A stretch of DNA of 64,000 nucleotides from Parelaphostrongylus tenuis. Its lineage: Eukaryota; Nematoda; Chromadorea; Rhabditida; Metastrongylidae. This document shows positions 52,671-64,000 of the stretch, piece after piece. Where the stretch lies: the NCBI GenBank assembly GCA_019055375.1, contig JAHQIW010004653.1, positions 43,263-107,262 on the forward strand, given 5' to 3'. Position 1 is the stretch's first letter; each line of letters opens with the position of its first letter. The notes under the pieces were generated by a model. That model worked only from the letters and a program-made list of their open reading frames with translations, had not been told where the DNA came from and did no database searches. Position numbers and translations under genes: made by a program.

Positions 52671-53204
52671 CTTCTATAGGGCTTGGAAAACGGGTTTTTT
52701 TTTTTTGAATTTCCAATCGTAGATGTAGGTTGTAAACTCAGGAATTTCCTCTCATGAGATCCAGGATATACATAGTATCAACCACTCCATTGGGCGTTCA
52801 ACAACACTGCGTGGACTTTTATTCTCTTTGCTTAGCTAGGCCAGGTTTACGACGCATATGTCAAAGGGTTAAGAGTCATGAGCTTCCAAAGGTAGGCACG
52901 GAGTCGGGTGTTGTTTGTGTTCTTCGCTACATCATCGATGCTCTCAAAAGCTTCCCGAGTCTGTCGTTTCCTCCTCAACTATGGAGCTAAATTCATCGAA
53001 CTAACTTCCGTTCAGAAATACGTAACTGGACCGTTGTGAGATATCCATTCCATTGAACGTGAATGTGGCGTTAAAAATCCGTCTGATTCGGCTTAAGTTT
53101 AAGTTATTTTGAGAAAGTGAACGCACTCGGTATATGTAGCGCTGATCTGATACATCGCGAAGCGCCCCTCTGGCCATTTTTATGTACCTGGCAGAACAAG
53201 TTGA

Positions 53205-53529
53205 AGGAAAGAATGGAGCTTTTGGCGTTAACCGTTTCCTGAGGGATGCTCCATGCATTTGACTTGACTAAGCATCGCCAAAGGTGACTCAATGAATATC
53301 TGGCCTCCCACACAAAGGCTTTCGATAGTTTACTGGTGTACCAAGTCAGTGTGTATAAACTCCCAGACAAGTTTGGTACCAATTTGCCGAGCCCGGAGGA
53401 ATGACTGGATAGTCCTGAGATGCGGGATCGTTTTGAGACTATCCAGTCATATCTCCGAGCTTGGCAAATCGGTGCCAAACTTGTCTGGGAGTTTATATGC
53501 CACTGCTAACCACTGCGCTATACGCGATC
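53205..53529 (-). mobile_element. SINE-A copy with internal inverted duplication
   Basis: The normal start (GGCGTTAACCGTTTCCTGAG, TGCTCCATGCATTTG) is followed by a core that folds on itself: 53354-53413 is inverted at 53437-53497. It ends in a tRNA-like CCACTGCGCTATACGC. Confidence 0.75.
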
Positions 53530-54670
53530 ATCAACATGTTAAATCTTGATCATGAATGATAAGCGTACAAAGCGAGTGCATAGCTAAACAACTGATTCGT
53601 GTACATACGGGTTCGTTTCTGTGAAATGATATCGTGACGAAGCAACGATTGGATTAGTCATATCGCACACAGTCTTCCTGTGGCCGCGTCATGCGGTTCG
53701 TTTTTCATCCGATTTCTTTTCGTCTCGATATCAAGTTTATTTCTCGGAATACTGCACTCGCTGACCAGAGCTGTATATGCAGTAGGTGATCCTTTTTTCC
53801 TATCTAGTAATTATCCGATCATGGTGCTCACGGCTACCGTGCTTTCCTAACGCACTCGCGATGATTTGTTTGGATTTTAATTTTCAGGTGAGGACAGACT
53901 GCATGAACTTGGCACCTTTATTTCCAGACAATTATTTTACAAGACATTTTTTTTGTGTATTCTCCATTCTGTTGATAGCTTGTCGACGATAACTTGTGCT
54001 AGGAAAGTTATACACTGCGCGATGAAAGATAGGAAAGACTCGGATAAGTTCGTCAGTCGAGGCACTGGGATTGTTTCCAATGAATAGGATAAGTCATCAC
54101 CATTTCTTAGGAGAGTGTAATTTGGATGTTATGCCTGGAGCTCAATGCGTACTGCGCGCGGTCAGAAATCGGGCGTTATCTTCTTATCATATGAAGTTGG
54201 ACATCGTCGTGAGTGTAGCAGTATGTGTTAGTATCTCAGTGTATAGAAAAAGCATTCTCTCATCATGTACGTTCACATTCTATAGAGCAATGGCTTCCAA
54301 TGATCTGCCTCTGTTTAGCTTGATGTGAAGGACAACATAGCGAGCGTCATAGCTCTAAAGCTGAAGGGAAAGGAGCCGGACATTGGGATATGACAAAACA
54401 TTCAGAGCACATCGAAAAACATAAAAGAAAGGCTCTCATCCTTTTTTATTTGCTCTGCGATTCATTTGTGTCAGTTGACATCTCCAGAACCTAAACGATG
54501 ACTAAAAGCAATAAGATGGCAGTGCTAGAAGTTTTATCGAAGTGATATTGATGAGATGCTACACAATAACATACATAGTGCTCTCCAGTGATCTATATCT
54601 CATAGACATTGGCGGGAAATTTCTGATGAACCTTCGTTTTATCAATATTATTTGATAATATCGCTATAGA

Positions 54671-54960
54671 GCGCACGTGGCGCAGTGGTTAGAGGTGCTC
54701 TGCGTCGCACACGAGGTCAATGGTTCGATCTCGCGCTCATGGCTCACCAAGCCATTCATCCCTCCGGGGTCGGTAGATTGGTACCAGACAGGTCTGGGAG
54801 GATAAGCAGCACTGACTCGGTTCAGCGGCAGGCCACCGCGAGTCATTGTAAAGGCCAGATATGCATTCAATCACCTCAAACGAAGTTGAAAATTGAAGTC
54901 GAATGCATGGCGCATCCTTCAGAGATTGATCAACGCCGAGGGCTTTATCCTTTTTTTTTT
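54671..54960 (+). mobile_element. SINE-A copy, best preserved
   Basis: Box A TGGCGCAGTGG at 54678-54688 and box B GGTTCGATC at 54722-54730 give a tRNA-like pol III promoter. The body includes CAGACAGGTCTGGGAGGATA, CCAGATATGCATTCAATCAC and CATGGCGCATCC. It ends GGGCTTTATCC followed by ten T residues. Confidence 0.9.
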
Positions 54961-56464
54961 ATTTATCGCTATCTTTTCAAGCACTAGCGAAACAGATGCG
55001 ATGCTCATTGAGCACAGCGAAGCGTGAAAAGGGTAGTAGTGCGCATGAACTGGAAGAAAATCCAGTTCACACGAAATCTGTATTGTGGAGGAAAAAGAGC
55101 AGACTAGATGACTCTCATATCCCATCACATCACAAACAGCACCTCGTAAATGTATCTGAGATGTTTAAGACAAATGATAGATGGCTTAATGGAGGAATTG
55201 CACAAAACACGAGCAGATAGGCTTGCCTTGGGATCTGGCAAGAAAGCCACCGGCCATCTACGAACAAAACTTCGCGCTTGTCTTTTCGATTAAACAGTCT
55301 TTCCAGAACTCTTATGCAGCAGAAACGTGATCTAATACTTTACCTACATCAACATTTGATTTTGTGAACGATTTCTTCTTGGAATATAATAACGCACCAA
55401 ATGTTAGCCAAAATCCCTACTTCAGATATTTAATACCCACTCCTTTCAGATCTCTGAAATTATAGATCAAGAGCGAAACAGAAGTGGGTTTTTTGTATGA
55501 CAAGGAGAACGATCATAGATAACCGCTATGAACTACGGAGCAGACCCCAAGGAGATGTAAACGTCTTCCAAGACATTATAAACGATGGGCGGACGAGCGC
55601 ATAATCCCAAGGGAGCGATTGAAAGTGTCGGGATATACCTCGCAGACGTAGCCATATGAAGCGGACCCCTCCTAAGGACGATAAAGCGTAAGAAAGAAGA
55701 GAGTAAAAGATGTGCTGAGGTTTGCACTTTTGGTGAAGACGAGCCATCTAAGTAGATAAGTAGTTAACATATATCGCTTGGCGGAGTCAGTACAGTCGTA
55801 AAGATGTATTCAGTCGTGCAGAAGGCCTTGGCTGTATCGCGCAGCGAATCAACCGCCTTCGGGGTAGAAATTCGGTGTCAAAATCCTTAAAAAAAACTAA
55901 CGGATACCTGTGAATGAGTTTTACGGAAGCAAATCTATCTTAAGTTTGCAAGGAGAAACAGTTAAGCCAGCATCAAGTGTTATTTAAGTATGAGGATAAG
56001 AATTTATCTAAGTATTGTGGTATAAAGACTCTAAAGATGTTGTTAGATATCACCATCACTGGACTACTTAAGAAAGTGGTTCATCTTTCGAAAAGCCGCG
56101 CTTTGATCTATGAAAAAGTGTTACTGTTAACTGCTTACGTACACTTGATGGTCGATGAATCTATTGCTGGCTGCCTTACCTGCTATTTGATATTATTCTC
56201 TGTGTTCCCACGCCCTGTCATTCATCGACTCAATCTTTCTGTCACGTAATCTTGTCACTATGGGGTCAAGTTCCTGAGGATGTGTTAGCCTAGTGCAAAG
56301 ATAGATCTAATGTAAGAATATGAAAGCTGAAGCAACGTTCTAAATACCCACTCTCATTTAACCCCTCTGTAGTGTATATTGTCATTGAGAGAGTACTACC
56401 TTCCTTCATACTAGTCAGCACTATTGTAAATATCACACAGTATAGTCTCTCTATGAAAACTAAC

Positions 56465-56738
56465 CTGGATCACAGTTAAGTAAGAGCCATCTGTCATCAC
56501 GCAGAACTCCCGAGTTAGGACGGTTCCTGCCCAAAATGAGAATCGTGCCGTATAGGAAAGATAGTGCTGACTAATGCTACTTAATTTGTTTGCTATACCG
56601 TTATATTCAATAAACTCAATATGGCGACTATGAAGACCCACATTGCAAAGAGCAGGAACAACTGTGGACATTCGACTCAGAACATCAGCGCCATTGTTTC
56701 TAATAAACATTGGCGACTGATGAACATTAGCCACAGTA
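56465..56738 (-). CDS. Candidate 91-codon exon of an unknown gene
   Basis: The minus strand is open from a GCAATAG acceptor at 56739 to a CAG|GTTAG donor at 56464. It encodes a non-repetitive, balanced sequence including VHQSPMFIRNNGADVLSR and YLSYTARFSFWAG. No family recognised. Possible partner open stretches on the same strand (57046-56861, 55727-55533) could not be joined. Confidence 0.35.
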
Positions 56739-57602
56739 CTATTGCAAAAACGATTTTCAACTAATCTGAATAAAAACAGTCAACACACTTTCTCTAATTG
56801 ATTAGCTAACACAAGGTTTCACAAACATCTATTTCACTACATTTGACGTCTCCGTCTTTTTCAGAGCTGAAGATCGACTCGATCTTCCACAGTGGCGCTC
56901 CTTGTTATAGATCTTCGCCTTCGTTCCCTTTGAGTCGAACCTTCTTCGGTAGAGCACCGCTCGATTGAGGAACATCCCTCGGTGAAATGCTCGCATACAA
57001 GACAGTCATTGGTGGCACTGATTGTCACGATTACAATTTGTGACAACTTCGTTCAAGCATCACCCAATCAAGAAACCAGCAGGAGGGAATTCGATTTTGT
57101 AGAAATTTTATGGTAAATAGGGTCCTTAGGCTTCTCAGACATCACTGGTAGTTTTAGTGGGTACTACAGGTGAACTTCACTCTTCTTCATTACGCACCAG
57201 AGCTATTTAAAGCTGCTCGAACCACCTGAATAGACGTTAAAGGCATTACATTTTTTGTTCAACTAATTTTTAGTCGGTCTTTAACGAATGTCTTCACGGA
57301 TTGTTGAAGTGTTTCCTGGTATAAGCTTACTTACATGGACCTTCGCTGGATCTATGTATGTAAAATTCCGAGGCTTTTCCAGCTTGAGTGGCTTTGCTAT
57401 GAGAGCAAGACGCTTTTCCCTGTACATTGCAGATTAGCAATCATCAGCGTCTAAGTTCAACGAGATGTGAACTAAATGATAGGTGTCATAGTCCAATAGT
57501 GGATATTCAGTGACAGTATGATCGTACTTTGTGCCGCTGTTCTAAACATGCAGATATAAACATCAATATATGCTCACATTTATAAGAACCTACTCCTATC
57601 GC

Positions 57603-57865
57603 CAAGCGGCAAAACGTTAGGTGCTAATGAATCTCTGAGGAATGCATCTGCATTCGACTCAATTTATAGCATTCTTGAGGTGACTGGGTGCAAATTTAGC
57701 TTGCAGGATGTTGGTCTGTGGTTCATTGATGCGTCAACTCAGGCTGTTAATCTCCTAGGCAAGTCTGATAGCAATTTATCATCCTCGGAGTGATCGAGAG
57801 GAATGAGTGCTGGTTCGAACTGACGACCAAGTGTGTATTATAGGAGTAACACACTCCCATTCTAA
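57603..57865 (-). mobile_element. SINE-A copy, diverged
   Basis: GGTGCTAATGAATCTCTGAG, GCATCTGCATTCGACTC, TTGAGGTGACTGGGTGCAAA, CTAGGCAAGTCTGATAGCAA, and a degraded head. Confidence 0.65.
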
Positions 57866-58332
57866 TCAAACAGCGAAACATGGGACTGATTTATTAGGTG
57901 TGCAAATATGACTCTGACGTTTCTTTTCTGCTGTATAGATTGTATTGATGGTAAAAACTGAGGTATGCAGATTCTTTTTTCTTTGTATGAAAGTGCGTCA
58001 AAAACGCCATTTAATCGAAAGATTTTTTAATATAAATATTTTATGTAATGGTTTTTTCAGGACTTTGAAGATGACGACTTTTGTACCCAAAAAACGCCGT
58101 TTTTTTCCGAAAATTGTCAGTTTGTAACTTGAATATGGCATTTTAAGTGCCAATCCAACTGTGCAATGTGGGGATAGTGAGGCGGGTAAGAAAAAAGCTC
58201 CTATATCTTCCACCCCAGCTCTTTTATGACATTTTCAATCGGTTCTGCAACACCAAGTTGAGCGTTATCATGGAGCAAAATTGAAAAGTTCGTGCTGCTC
58301 TAGTTTTTTTAACATGATTTTTACTATGAAAT

Positions 58333-58640
58333 TGCATGAACTCGGTATCGTTCAGTAGCGCATTTGCTTGCGAACATTTTCGTTTACAACTTATATGTAC
58401 CTCCTCTATAATGGGCCTTACTCCAAGCGCCATTTAATCTTGTGCGCCGCTTCACTAGCATTTTCCCCTATGTGCCATTCGTGAAGTAGCAGGAGAATTT
58501 GTTCCCATAACAGCTCAATCTCAAAAGAAGTACGGGCAAGTTGTATGCTGAAATGTTCGCAAGAAAATGTGCAATTGAACAATACCAAAATCAAGCAATT
58601 TCTTTTACTTCTGGTTAATAAATCTTCAAACTAAATCCCC
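58333..58640. mobile_element. Mariner-type foldback, relative of 44262-44720
   Basis: GGTATCGTTCAGTAGCGCAT, TTGCGAACATTTTCGTTTAC and GAATTTGTTCCCATAACAGC, GGGCAAGTTGTATGCTGAAA, AAATGTGCAATTGAACAATA mirror the other element's arms. Confidence 0.55.
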
Positions 58641-59340
58641 GGAAAAGGCGTTTTAGGGGGACAAAGGTCGTCGTCTTTAAATGGATTATTAGCGTTGTTA
58701 ACGCACTTTTCGAACAAAGGGAAAAGAATTTCGATATCTCTAATTTTACTATTACTGCAGCAAGGAAGAGAAAACGGCGGAGTCGTATTTGTACATCTAA
58801 TACTTACACGGCCGTTCCACTCTAACTTGATTGTCTTAATTTTTCTTAAGCGAAGAGGGAAAAAGTGTTATTCGAAGGTCCAGGCGGATCAACAAGAATT
58901 CGATTGTCTATGTAAATAACCAAGGGCTAGAGCGATGTATTAATCAAGTGAGTATTGATTGATTGTTGTCATTGGTTCAGAAAAGAAGATCTTAAATGGT
59001 TCTTTTTTCCTGTACATTCATTTTCCGATAGCATTCCTCCATTATGGTCAAATCTCTTTTCAACGTTACAGTGACTTGAACACTTACGCACAATACCTCT
59101 TCTCAAATTACAGAGAACAGTTTATCAGTTTGTATGTGGGTCTTGTTTGTTTTCATTTTATGTTAGTCACCAAGTGATGCTTTATTGCTTCGTCATCATA
59201 ACAATGTTTTCTCGTTAGTGCTAATTTCTGTATTCGCTTCAATGGTTTCTCCACGTTCAATAGATTATCGATTCTATTTACATTAAAATCTTCTTTGATG
59301 TTATTCATTGTTACTTTTTCTTCTAGATCAGCGTGACAAA

Positions 59341-59391
59341 ATGAGTAACGAAAATGAAGTGGAAGAACCCGATCCGAGTCCTCGTATTGAG
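59341..59391 (+). CDS. Candidate first exon of an unresolved gene
   Basis: ATG at 59341 follows a TTCTTCTAG acceptor by 14 bases, the pattern of a trans-spliced start. Seventeen acidic codons (ENEVEEPDPSPRIE) end at a GTAAGC donor. Downstream exons were not found; a membrane-type exon at 61041-61133 is on the same strand but does not join directly. Confidence 0.35.
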
Positions 59392-61040
59392 GTAAGCAAG
59401 TCAAAACAGCTAGGTAAGGTATAACTGACCTTAGGAGCTGAAGTATGAGCCATTGCATGAGGGGAATATCGCATCTCAGTCTTATAGATTCAAACTCCAA
59501 TATGTCAATTCATACCAAACTTTGTCGATTGAAATGTGGGCGAATAGATTTTCTGCACGTTTTTTTTCAAAGGCGCCTGTGGCCCAGTGACTTGAGGTGT
59601 TCTCCGACGCATGCGTGGACAAACGGTTCAAAACCGTGCCTCTGGTCACCAAACTTGCCACCACTCCGAAACTGGTATCAGAGTTTGTCTAGGAGGATAG
59701 CAACACTGATCTGGGTTGGCCGTCGCGAGTCATTTTAAAACGACAATATGCATTCAATCATATCCAACGATGCTTGACGATATCAAATAGGTGGCGCATC
59801 CCTCAAAGATTGGTCGACGCCGAAAGTTTTTTTGATATTTTCTGTGTTTATTGGTGGAAATACAAGTGTATCTGTTTTGACAGCATAAAATTCTGATTCT
59901 ACGATAAAACACGACAACATTTTTTTTTTCTAAGCGTCACCAACACAAAAGCGTTTGAAAACACTTTCCAACAATTATTCAATTGGTAAACGTTTCATAA
60001 GTGATAAAAAAGAGAATGAACAAGCGAGAGTGAAAAATTAAGCATTTAACATTGATGTACTAGTACAAATAATGATTTGCGAAAGAGACAGACCAAAAGC
60101 ATGCATATCAGGGTTTTTCAGAGCGAGTTCTATGGGATCACTTTTTTTTTGCCGACGTCGAAATTAGTTTGCCTGTATCGGGAAAGCAATTATAATTGAA
60201 TTCGATGGGAAGATGGTTTTTCTATCTCAATTTATTGTGTCGATACAATATTCTTCTTCAATTTTGTTTCACTTTTTAGTCTTATACTGAGTAATTTTGC
60301 AGTGGTTTTTGTAGCTTCAAACATCTTGATTCTTTTGCTCGGATATCAGATGGAGAAACATCTGATGTAGATTGTGGACAAAATCGTGGCGATGATTCTT
60401 GGCCTATGTCACTTAAACTTTTCTAGTAATCTATGTGTGTAGTAACCAATCAAACACTGAGATAGATATACAGATCTCTCACTTATTTCCTGTAAAATAT
60501 GCTTGATAGAGAGTGGATAACGCGTTGGCTGTGATTTTATTCTTTACGAGGATAGCCAAACCTAAGGAAGAGCCTAATTTAACACCACACAAGCCTTTCA
60601 TTACTCTGAAGTCAGCAATTTGGTACCAGACCTCTCTAGGACAAGCTAACTTTCTCTAACTCACATGAAAACGCCCTAGCCGCCGGCGATCTCACGATTT
60701 TAGGGAGTGTCGATTCAATCAGTATTCAATTGCACTCATGACGAGGACGAATAATTCTCAAAAAAGCGGTCGAAACACACGCAAAATCTCGAGATTTTTT
60801 TCTGGTTGGGGAATGCGACAAAAAGCAAGCTGTCGATCTAGTACAAAAGCAATTTTACGTAGGAAAGCGAAAAACCAGAATGGAAACGATTCACTAAATT
60901 ATTTTTGATTCCCCAAATTATTGATAAATTTTTGACGAATTAGCATAGGTAGATTTGTTTCACGAAATAATTTAGTCAGAAAGCGGATTTGTTAGACGAC
61001 ATCGAGCGGAATAGCAGAGGTCGTCCACATCGTTGTAGTG
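59392..61040. other. No gene recognised
   Basis: A SINE-A copy at 59571-59830, then AT-rich sequence without splice-supported frames. Confidence 0.4.
59571..59830 (+). mobile_element. SINE-A copy, diverged
   Basis: GCCTGTGGCCCAGTGACTTG (box A region), AACGGTTCAAAACCG (box B region), a GTGGCGCATCCCTCAAAGAT end and a T-rich tail. Confidence 0.75.
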
Positions 61041-61133
61041 ATGGAAGAACATATGTGTGGATTCACAAAGGCACTTTTCTGTTGCGTCGTATTACTGTTG
61101 TGCTTTATAAATTTATTGATTGTCCACTGGTTG
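61041..61133 (+). CDS. Candidate membrane-segment exon
   Basis: ATG at 61041 followed by one strong hydrophobic stretch (LFCCVVLLLCFINLLIVHW), ending at a GTGAGT donor. This would suit a signal anchor or a signal peptide. The same stretch is open in another frame too. No continuation was identified. Confidence 0.3.
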
Positions 61134-62321
61134 GTGAGTTCTTTTTATAGGATAACTTTCCTTTTCTCAATCGTAACTGCTACGCTTGAATTTACTTTGA
61201 GGCCACGCATGTCCGATATGAATGGACAGGGCCATATGAGCAAGTGATTGGATCGCGATGAAGACATCGAGTTGTGGTTGTGAAACTTCAAAATAATATT
61301 ATTGTTGTGAGTATTGAAGATGGGTAGAATGAATAGTTGGTCATATCTTTTGCCTTTATTCTTCTTTTTTTGCCGCATTTTTATAATATAATGCTGGATG
61401 TTTTTGCTCAATAAACTTTGTGATATACGATAAATTGATGTTAGGCGAAAAAGTGAATATGAAACTATGAATATAAGAGCTAAATATGCGTGAAAATTTT
61501 TTCTCAAAATGAGAGAAAAATAAAAACAAAGAAGGCTGCCATTTAATTGTTGTTTTTTGGAATATGGCGGCGCATTTCATCTTAGATTTTCACCTTTTTG
61601 AAGTACTTTTTGGCCATTTCATTTTCATATCTATACGTTTTTTCCTGAACAATGTCTGGCTTCGTAGTTGAGATTTTGATTAGCCGTGTTCAATAAACTG
61701 ATTTATGTGTTTCAAATACATGAGCCAACGAATTAGCCTGACATGACCTTAAAAATTTGTCCTTTTCAACTGAGTTTTTATTTTCTTTTTTTTTTCAATT
61801 TTTTCCTACAAAACAAAGAAGCCAAAGGGAACAATAACGAAACTTAACCTCAATTAGCCGGTTAACTTTGCCTATACTGATTTCTCATGACTAAAATAAG
61901 TACTGATTGCGTTGTACACAGAATGGTGCTCGGGACGCACCTCCAATGAACTGTCGGGTTTCCCCGTGGTTATACTGTTACAAATGTGTTTAAAATGCAA
62001 TACAAAACTATTGTCGCATTCTCCCTCGTCGTCTCAGAAAATGACATAACGACAATAGAAGAAAGATAGGAGGTACTGTCGAGTAGGAATTGGACCCCGC
62101 TACTTTGTTTTTTTTTTTTTCTTAGAGAAGGATTATTTCTAGTAAAGCCATACTCATGAAAGTGTAGATTGGGAAAGATTCGAGCGGACAAGTTGTCAGT
62201 GTTAATTTTCCCTGACTATTATGGCATGCAAATGGCTTCACCAGAATCTATACGGAAACAAAATCGGATCTCGAGATGGAAAATCGGAAATAAACTTTGC
62301 CCCATTTTAAAGATGACTGTG

Positions 62322-62520
62322 CTTGTAGCGCAGCGGCCAGATCTACCCTGCAAACGTGATCATTGCTTCCTTTCGACGCTCCTGGCTCACTAAGCTTCCA
62401 TCTCCATGAGATCCAATGAATTGACACTAGACTTTCGGGGTGTGAGGGGGTATAAACACTGATTCGGTAGAATGTTAGACCATCATAAGTCGTTGAACAG
62501 GTCAAATACATCATTCATCA
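62322..62520 (+). mobile_element. SINE-A copy, strongly diverged
   Basis: TTGTAGCGCAGCGGCCAGAT (box A region), CTGGCTCACTAAGCTTCC, TGATTCGGTAGAATGTTAGA, AACAGGTCAAATACATC. Confidence 0.5.
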
Positions 62521-63056
62521 CTTTCTAATGATATTAGATTGACTCGGATGAAAAAGGGGGTCCCATTTCCGATTGAACGGCGCCAAGATTTTTATCCATT
62601 TTATTCATATAAGTAACTGTTTTGGTGGCTGAAGCTCATGAACTTTGGAATGAGTACGCGGCATCATTGTAGTAGTTTCTCAGACGACGGACACTAAAAT
62701 TGGGACTTATTTTCAATGAACTTCGAGAACCAAGCGGTCATTTTTGCTCCTTTAAGTGGAAAATCACTCCAAAGAACCATCTTTGTGAGACATAAACCTA
62801 TCGATCCTCATTAATTTTCGTTTGTTGATCGATGTTGAGTCGGCCATCGAAGTCAACGGCTCCCGTGCTTTCAAGTGAGCTTTTCACTTCTCTTAGGCAC
62901 AACTTTGAACACTTATGACATAGTTATTCAGCTGAGTACGATCATTTAAAAATGTATAGAACCTCGCAATTTCGTTACGAGGTCGTCTATTTATAATGTG
63001 GTTTTTGAGTGGTCGGCCAAGGGCATTGCTTACTAGTAAAGGTTTACAAACGAGTT

Positions 63057-63237
63057 GGATCTCAGCGGTGATTCGCCATGCTGCGAAGGACAACTCCCAA
63101 TGCATAGAGTGCCGTGGAATTCCAGAATAGCCCTCAAACCCACGACTTTACGCGAGACCTTTCTTGAAGACGATGTGCAGGATTTCAACATTAACACTCG
63201 TCCCCTACTTGGACGTCGTTCGCCCTCTTCTCCGTAG
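63057..63237 (+). CDS. Candidate terminal exon, unrecognised
   Basis: Open from a GATCTCAG acceptor at 63069 (frame open from 63055) to TAG at 63235. It encodes a polar tail ending FNINTRPLLGRRSPSSP. Composition looks coding, but no homologous family is recalled and no upstream exon was joined. Confidence 0.25.
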
Positions 63238-63727
63238 CAGCTCTACATCTATTGTTCTGTGTGTGCGTGATGATTAAATAGAGCAATTAAATCGAAACGA
63301 GAATCTCCGGAATAGATGGTTTCATTAAGAGCACACGCTTCTCCATTGGTAAAAAATGAATGTTGTCCAGACGGCGAGACATTGAGACGACGAGCGGGAT
63401 GATCTCATGAAACGAGCCGAACCGCTGACGCTGTTACGTCCTCTGGGACAGACAAGACAGCGATCCATCCAGCTATAGTCCGGTCTTTCGAAGAATGGAA
63501 GTGAAGATGTATTGCCGATATTTGTTGCACAGTGTTTATTCCCCGAAGATTATCCTTCCTTCTTTGCTAGTTCTTCTGCAAACATCCTTTAAAGAACTGA
63601 TGAGATTTTTCATCAAAAATTCGTTTTCTTGTTTCGGTTATTCATTGAAATTACTATCATACTGCTTATTTATTTACACGACGCGCCATCAAACTTTTCA
63701 TTGCGCGGATCCCCAATACTTTTAGCA

Positions 63728-63926
63728 TTTAGTTCGTTTGTTCGTCTTCTTATTGAATGACGTAGAATACTGATCGAGCATGTCTCTTTGCCAATCTTGA
63801 GGATATCCTGGCTGTGGCGCTCCATAGGGCGTTCCTTGTTGACTGCCGTAGAGAGTTGGAGGGTAGAGCTCGGCTCCAAGCGCGCAGCGACGAGCATCAC
63901 GACCACTCGGCCACGGCGCCCCCATT
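63728..63926 (-). mobile_element. TRL-H copy, best preserved
   Basis: Minus strand: GCGCCGTGGCCGAGTGGTCG (Ser/Leu-tRNA-like box A), CAACTCTCTACGGCAGTCAA, GGAACGCCCTATGGAGCGCC, ACAGCCAGGATATCCTCAAG, ATTCTACGTCATTCAATAAG. Confidence 0.65.
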
Positions 63927-64000
63927 TATTAATATAACTTATTATATAATGGTAATATTTGCATTCGCCATTATAAAGCTGTGAATGCTTCTATAATGTT

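Larger units (their letters stand above)
52202..59340. other. Intergenic region after the zinc-finger gene
   Basis: Contains an RTE fragment, three SINE-A copies, an unassigned minus-strand exon (56465-56738) and a mariner-type foldback, listed separately. Open frames at 52754-52990 (ends at a GTAGGC donor), 54071-54328 and 55533-55727 (minus) resemble possible exons, but none was recognised or joined. 58960-59340 holds nothing recognisable. Confidence 0.45.
61134..64000. other. Right-edge region, mostly unassigned
   Basis: AT-rich 61134-62300 shows nothing recognisable. A SINE-A copy and a TRL-H copy are listed separately, as is a possible terminal exon at 63057-63237. Confidence 0.4.

Noticed and set aside
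58000..58213. Lysine/phenylalanine-rich frames on both strands
   Set aside because: AT-rich low-complexity translation; imperfect inverted AAAACGCC motifs suggest a repeat, not a gene.

Overview
This window looks like a nematode nuclear genome, most likely a clade V strongylid (hookworm-like) species. The evidence is short introns with TTTTCAG-type acceptors, likely trans-splice acceptors a few bases before start codons, an RTE-type LINE of the kind abundant in hookworms, and proteins whose best remembered counterparts are animal ones. Gene families were assigned by reading exon translations against remembered protein families. No database search was possible.

Layout. On the minus strand, 594-7394 is a complete 16-exon gene for THO complex subunit 5 (thoc-5). 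Also on the minus strand, 11614-17149 is most of a merlin/NF2 gene (nfm-1): a FERM domain plus coiled coil, with both ends unresolved. On the plus strand, 28309-34745 is a complete 10-exon ribose-phosphate pyrophosphokinase gene (319 residues). Next, 42085-44917 begins a predicted secreted protein I do not recognise, and 48020-52201 is an 8-exon C2H2 zinc-finger gene (about 261 residues). A few isolated exon candidates (45022-45333, 56465-56738, 59341-59391, 61041-61133, 63057-63237) could not be assembled. The genes have unrelated functions: mRNA export, membrane-cytoskeleton signalling, nucleotide synthesis, transcription. They do not form an operon.

The rest is dense in repeats. There is a tRNA-derived SINE (about 20 copies, called SINE-A here), a second tRNA-like palindromic family (TRL-B), a Ser/Leu-type tRNA-like family (TRL-H), several palindromic MITE families, mariner-derived foldbacks, a broken RTE LINE inside a thoc-5 intron and an RTE fragment at 52390-52670.

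Most notable: two related short elements (35776-36045 and 49976-50335) each carry a pair of outward-facing hammerhead-ribozyme-like motifs inside terminal inverted repeats. Other points are two GC-AG introns and one TTTCAT acceptor in the PRPP synthetase gene, a single extra base breaking a merlin FERM exon, and sense orientation of all seven intronic SINE-A copies.
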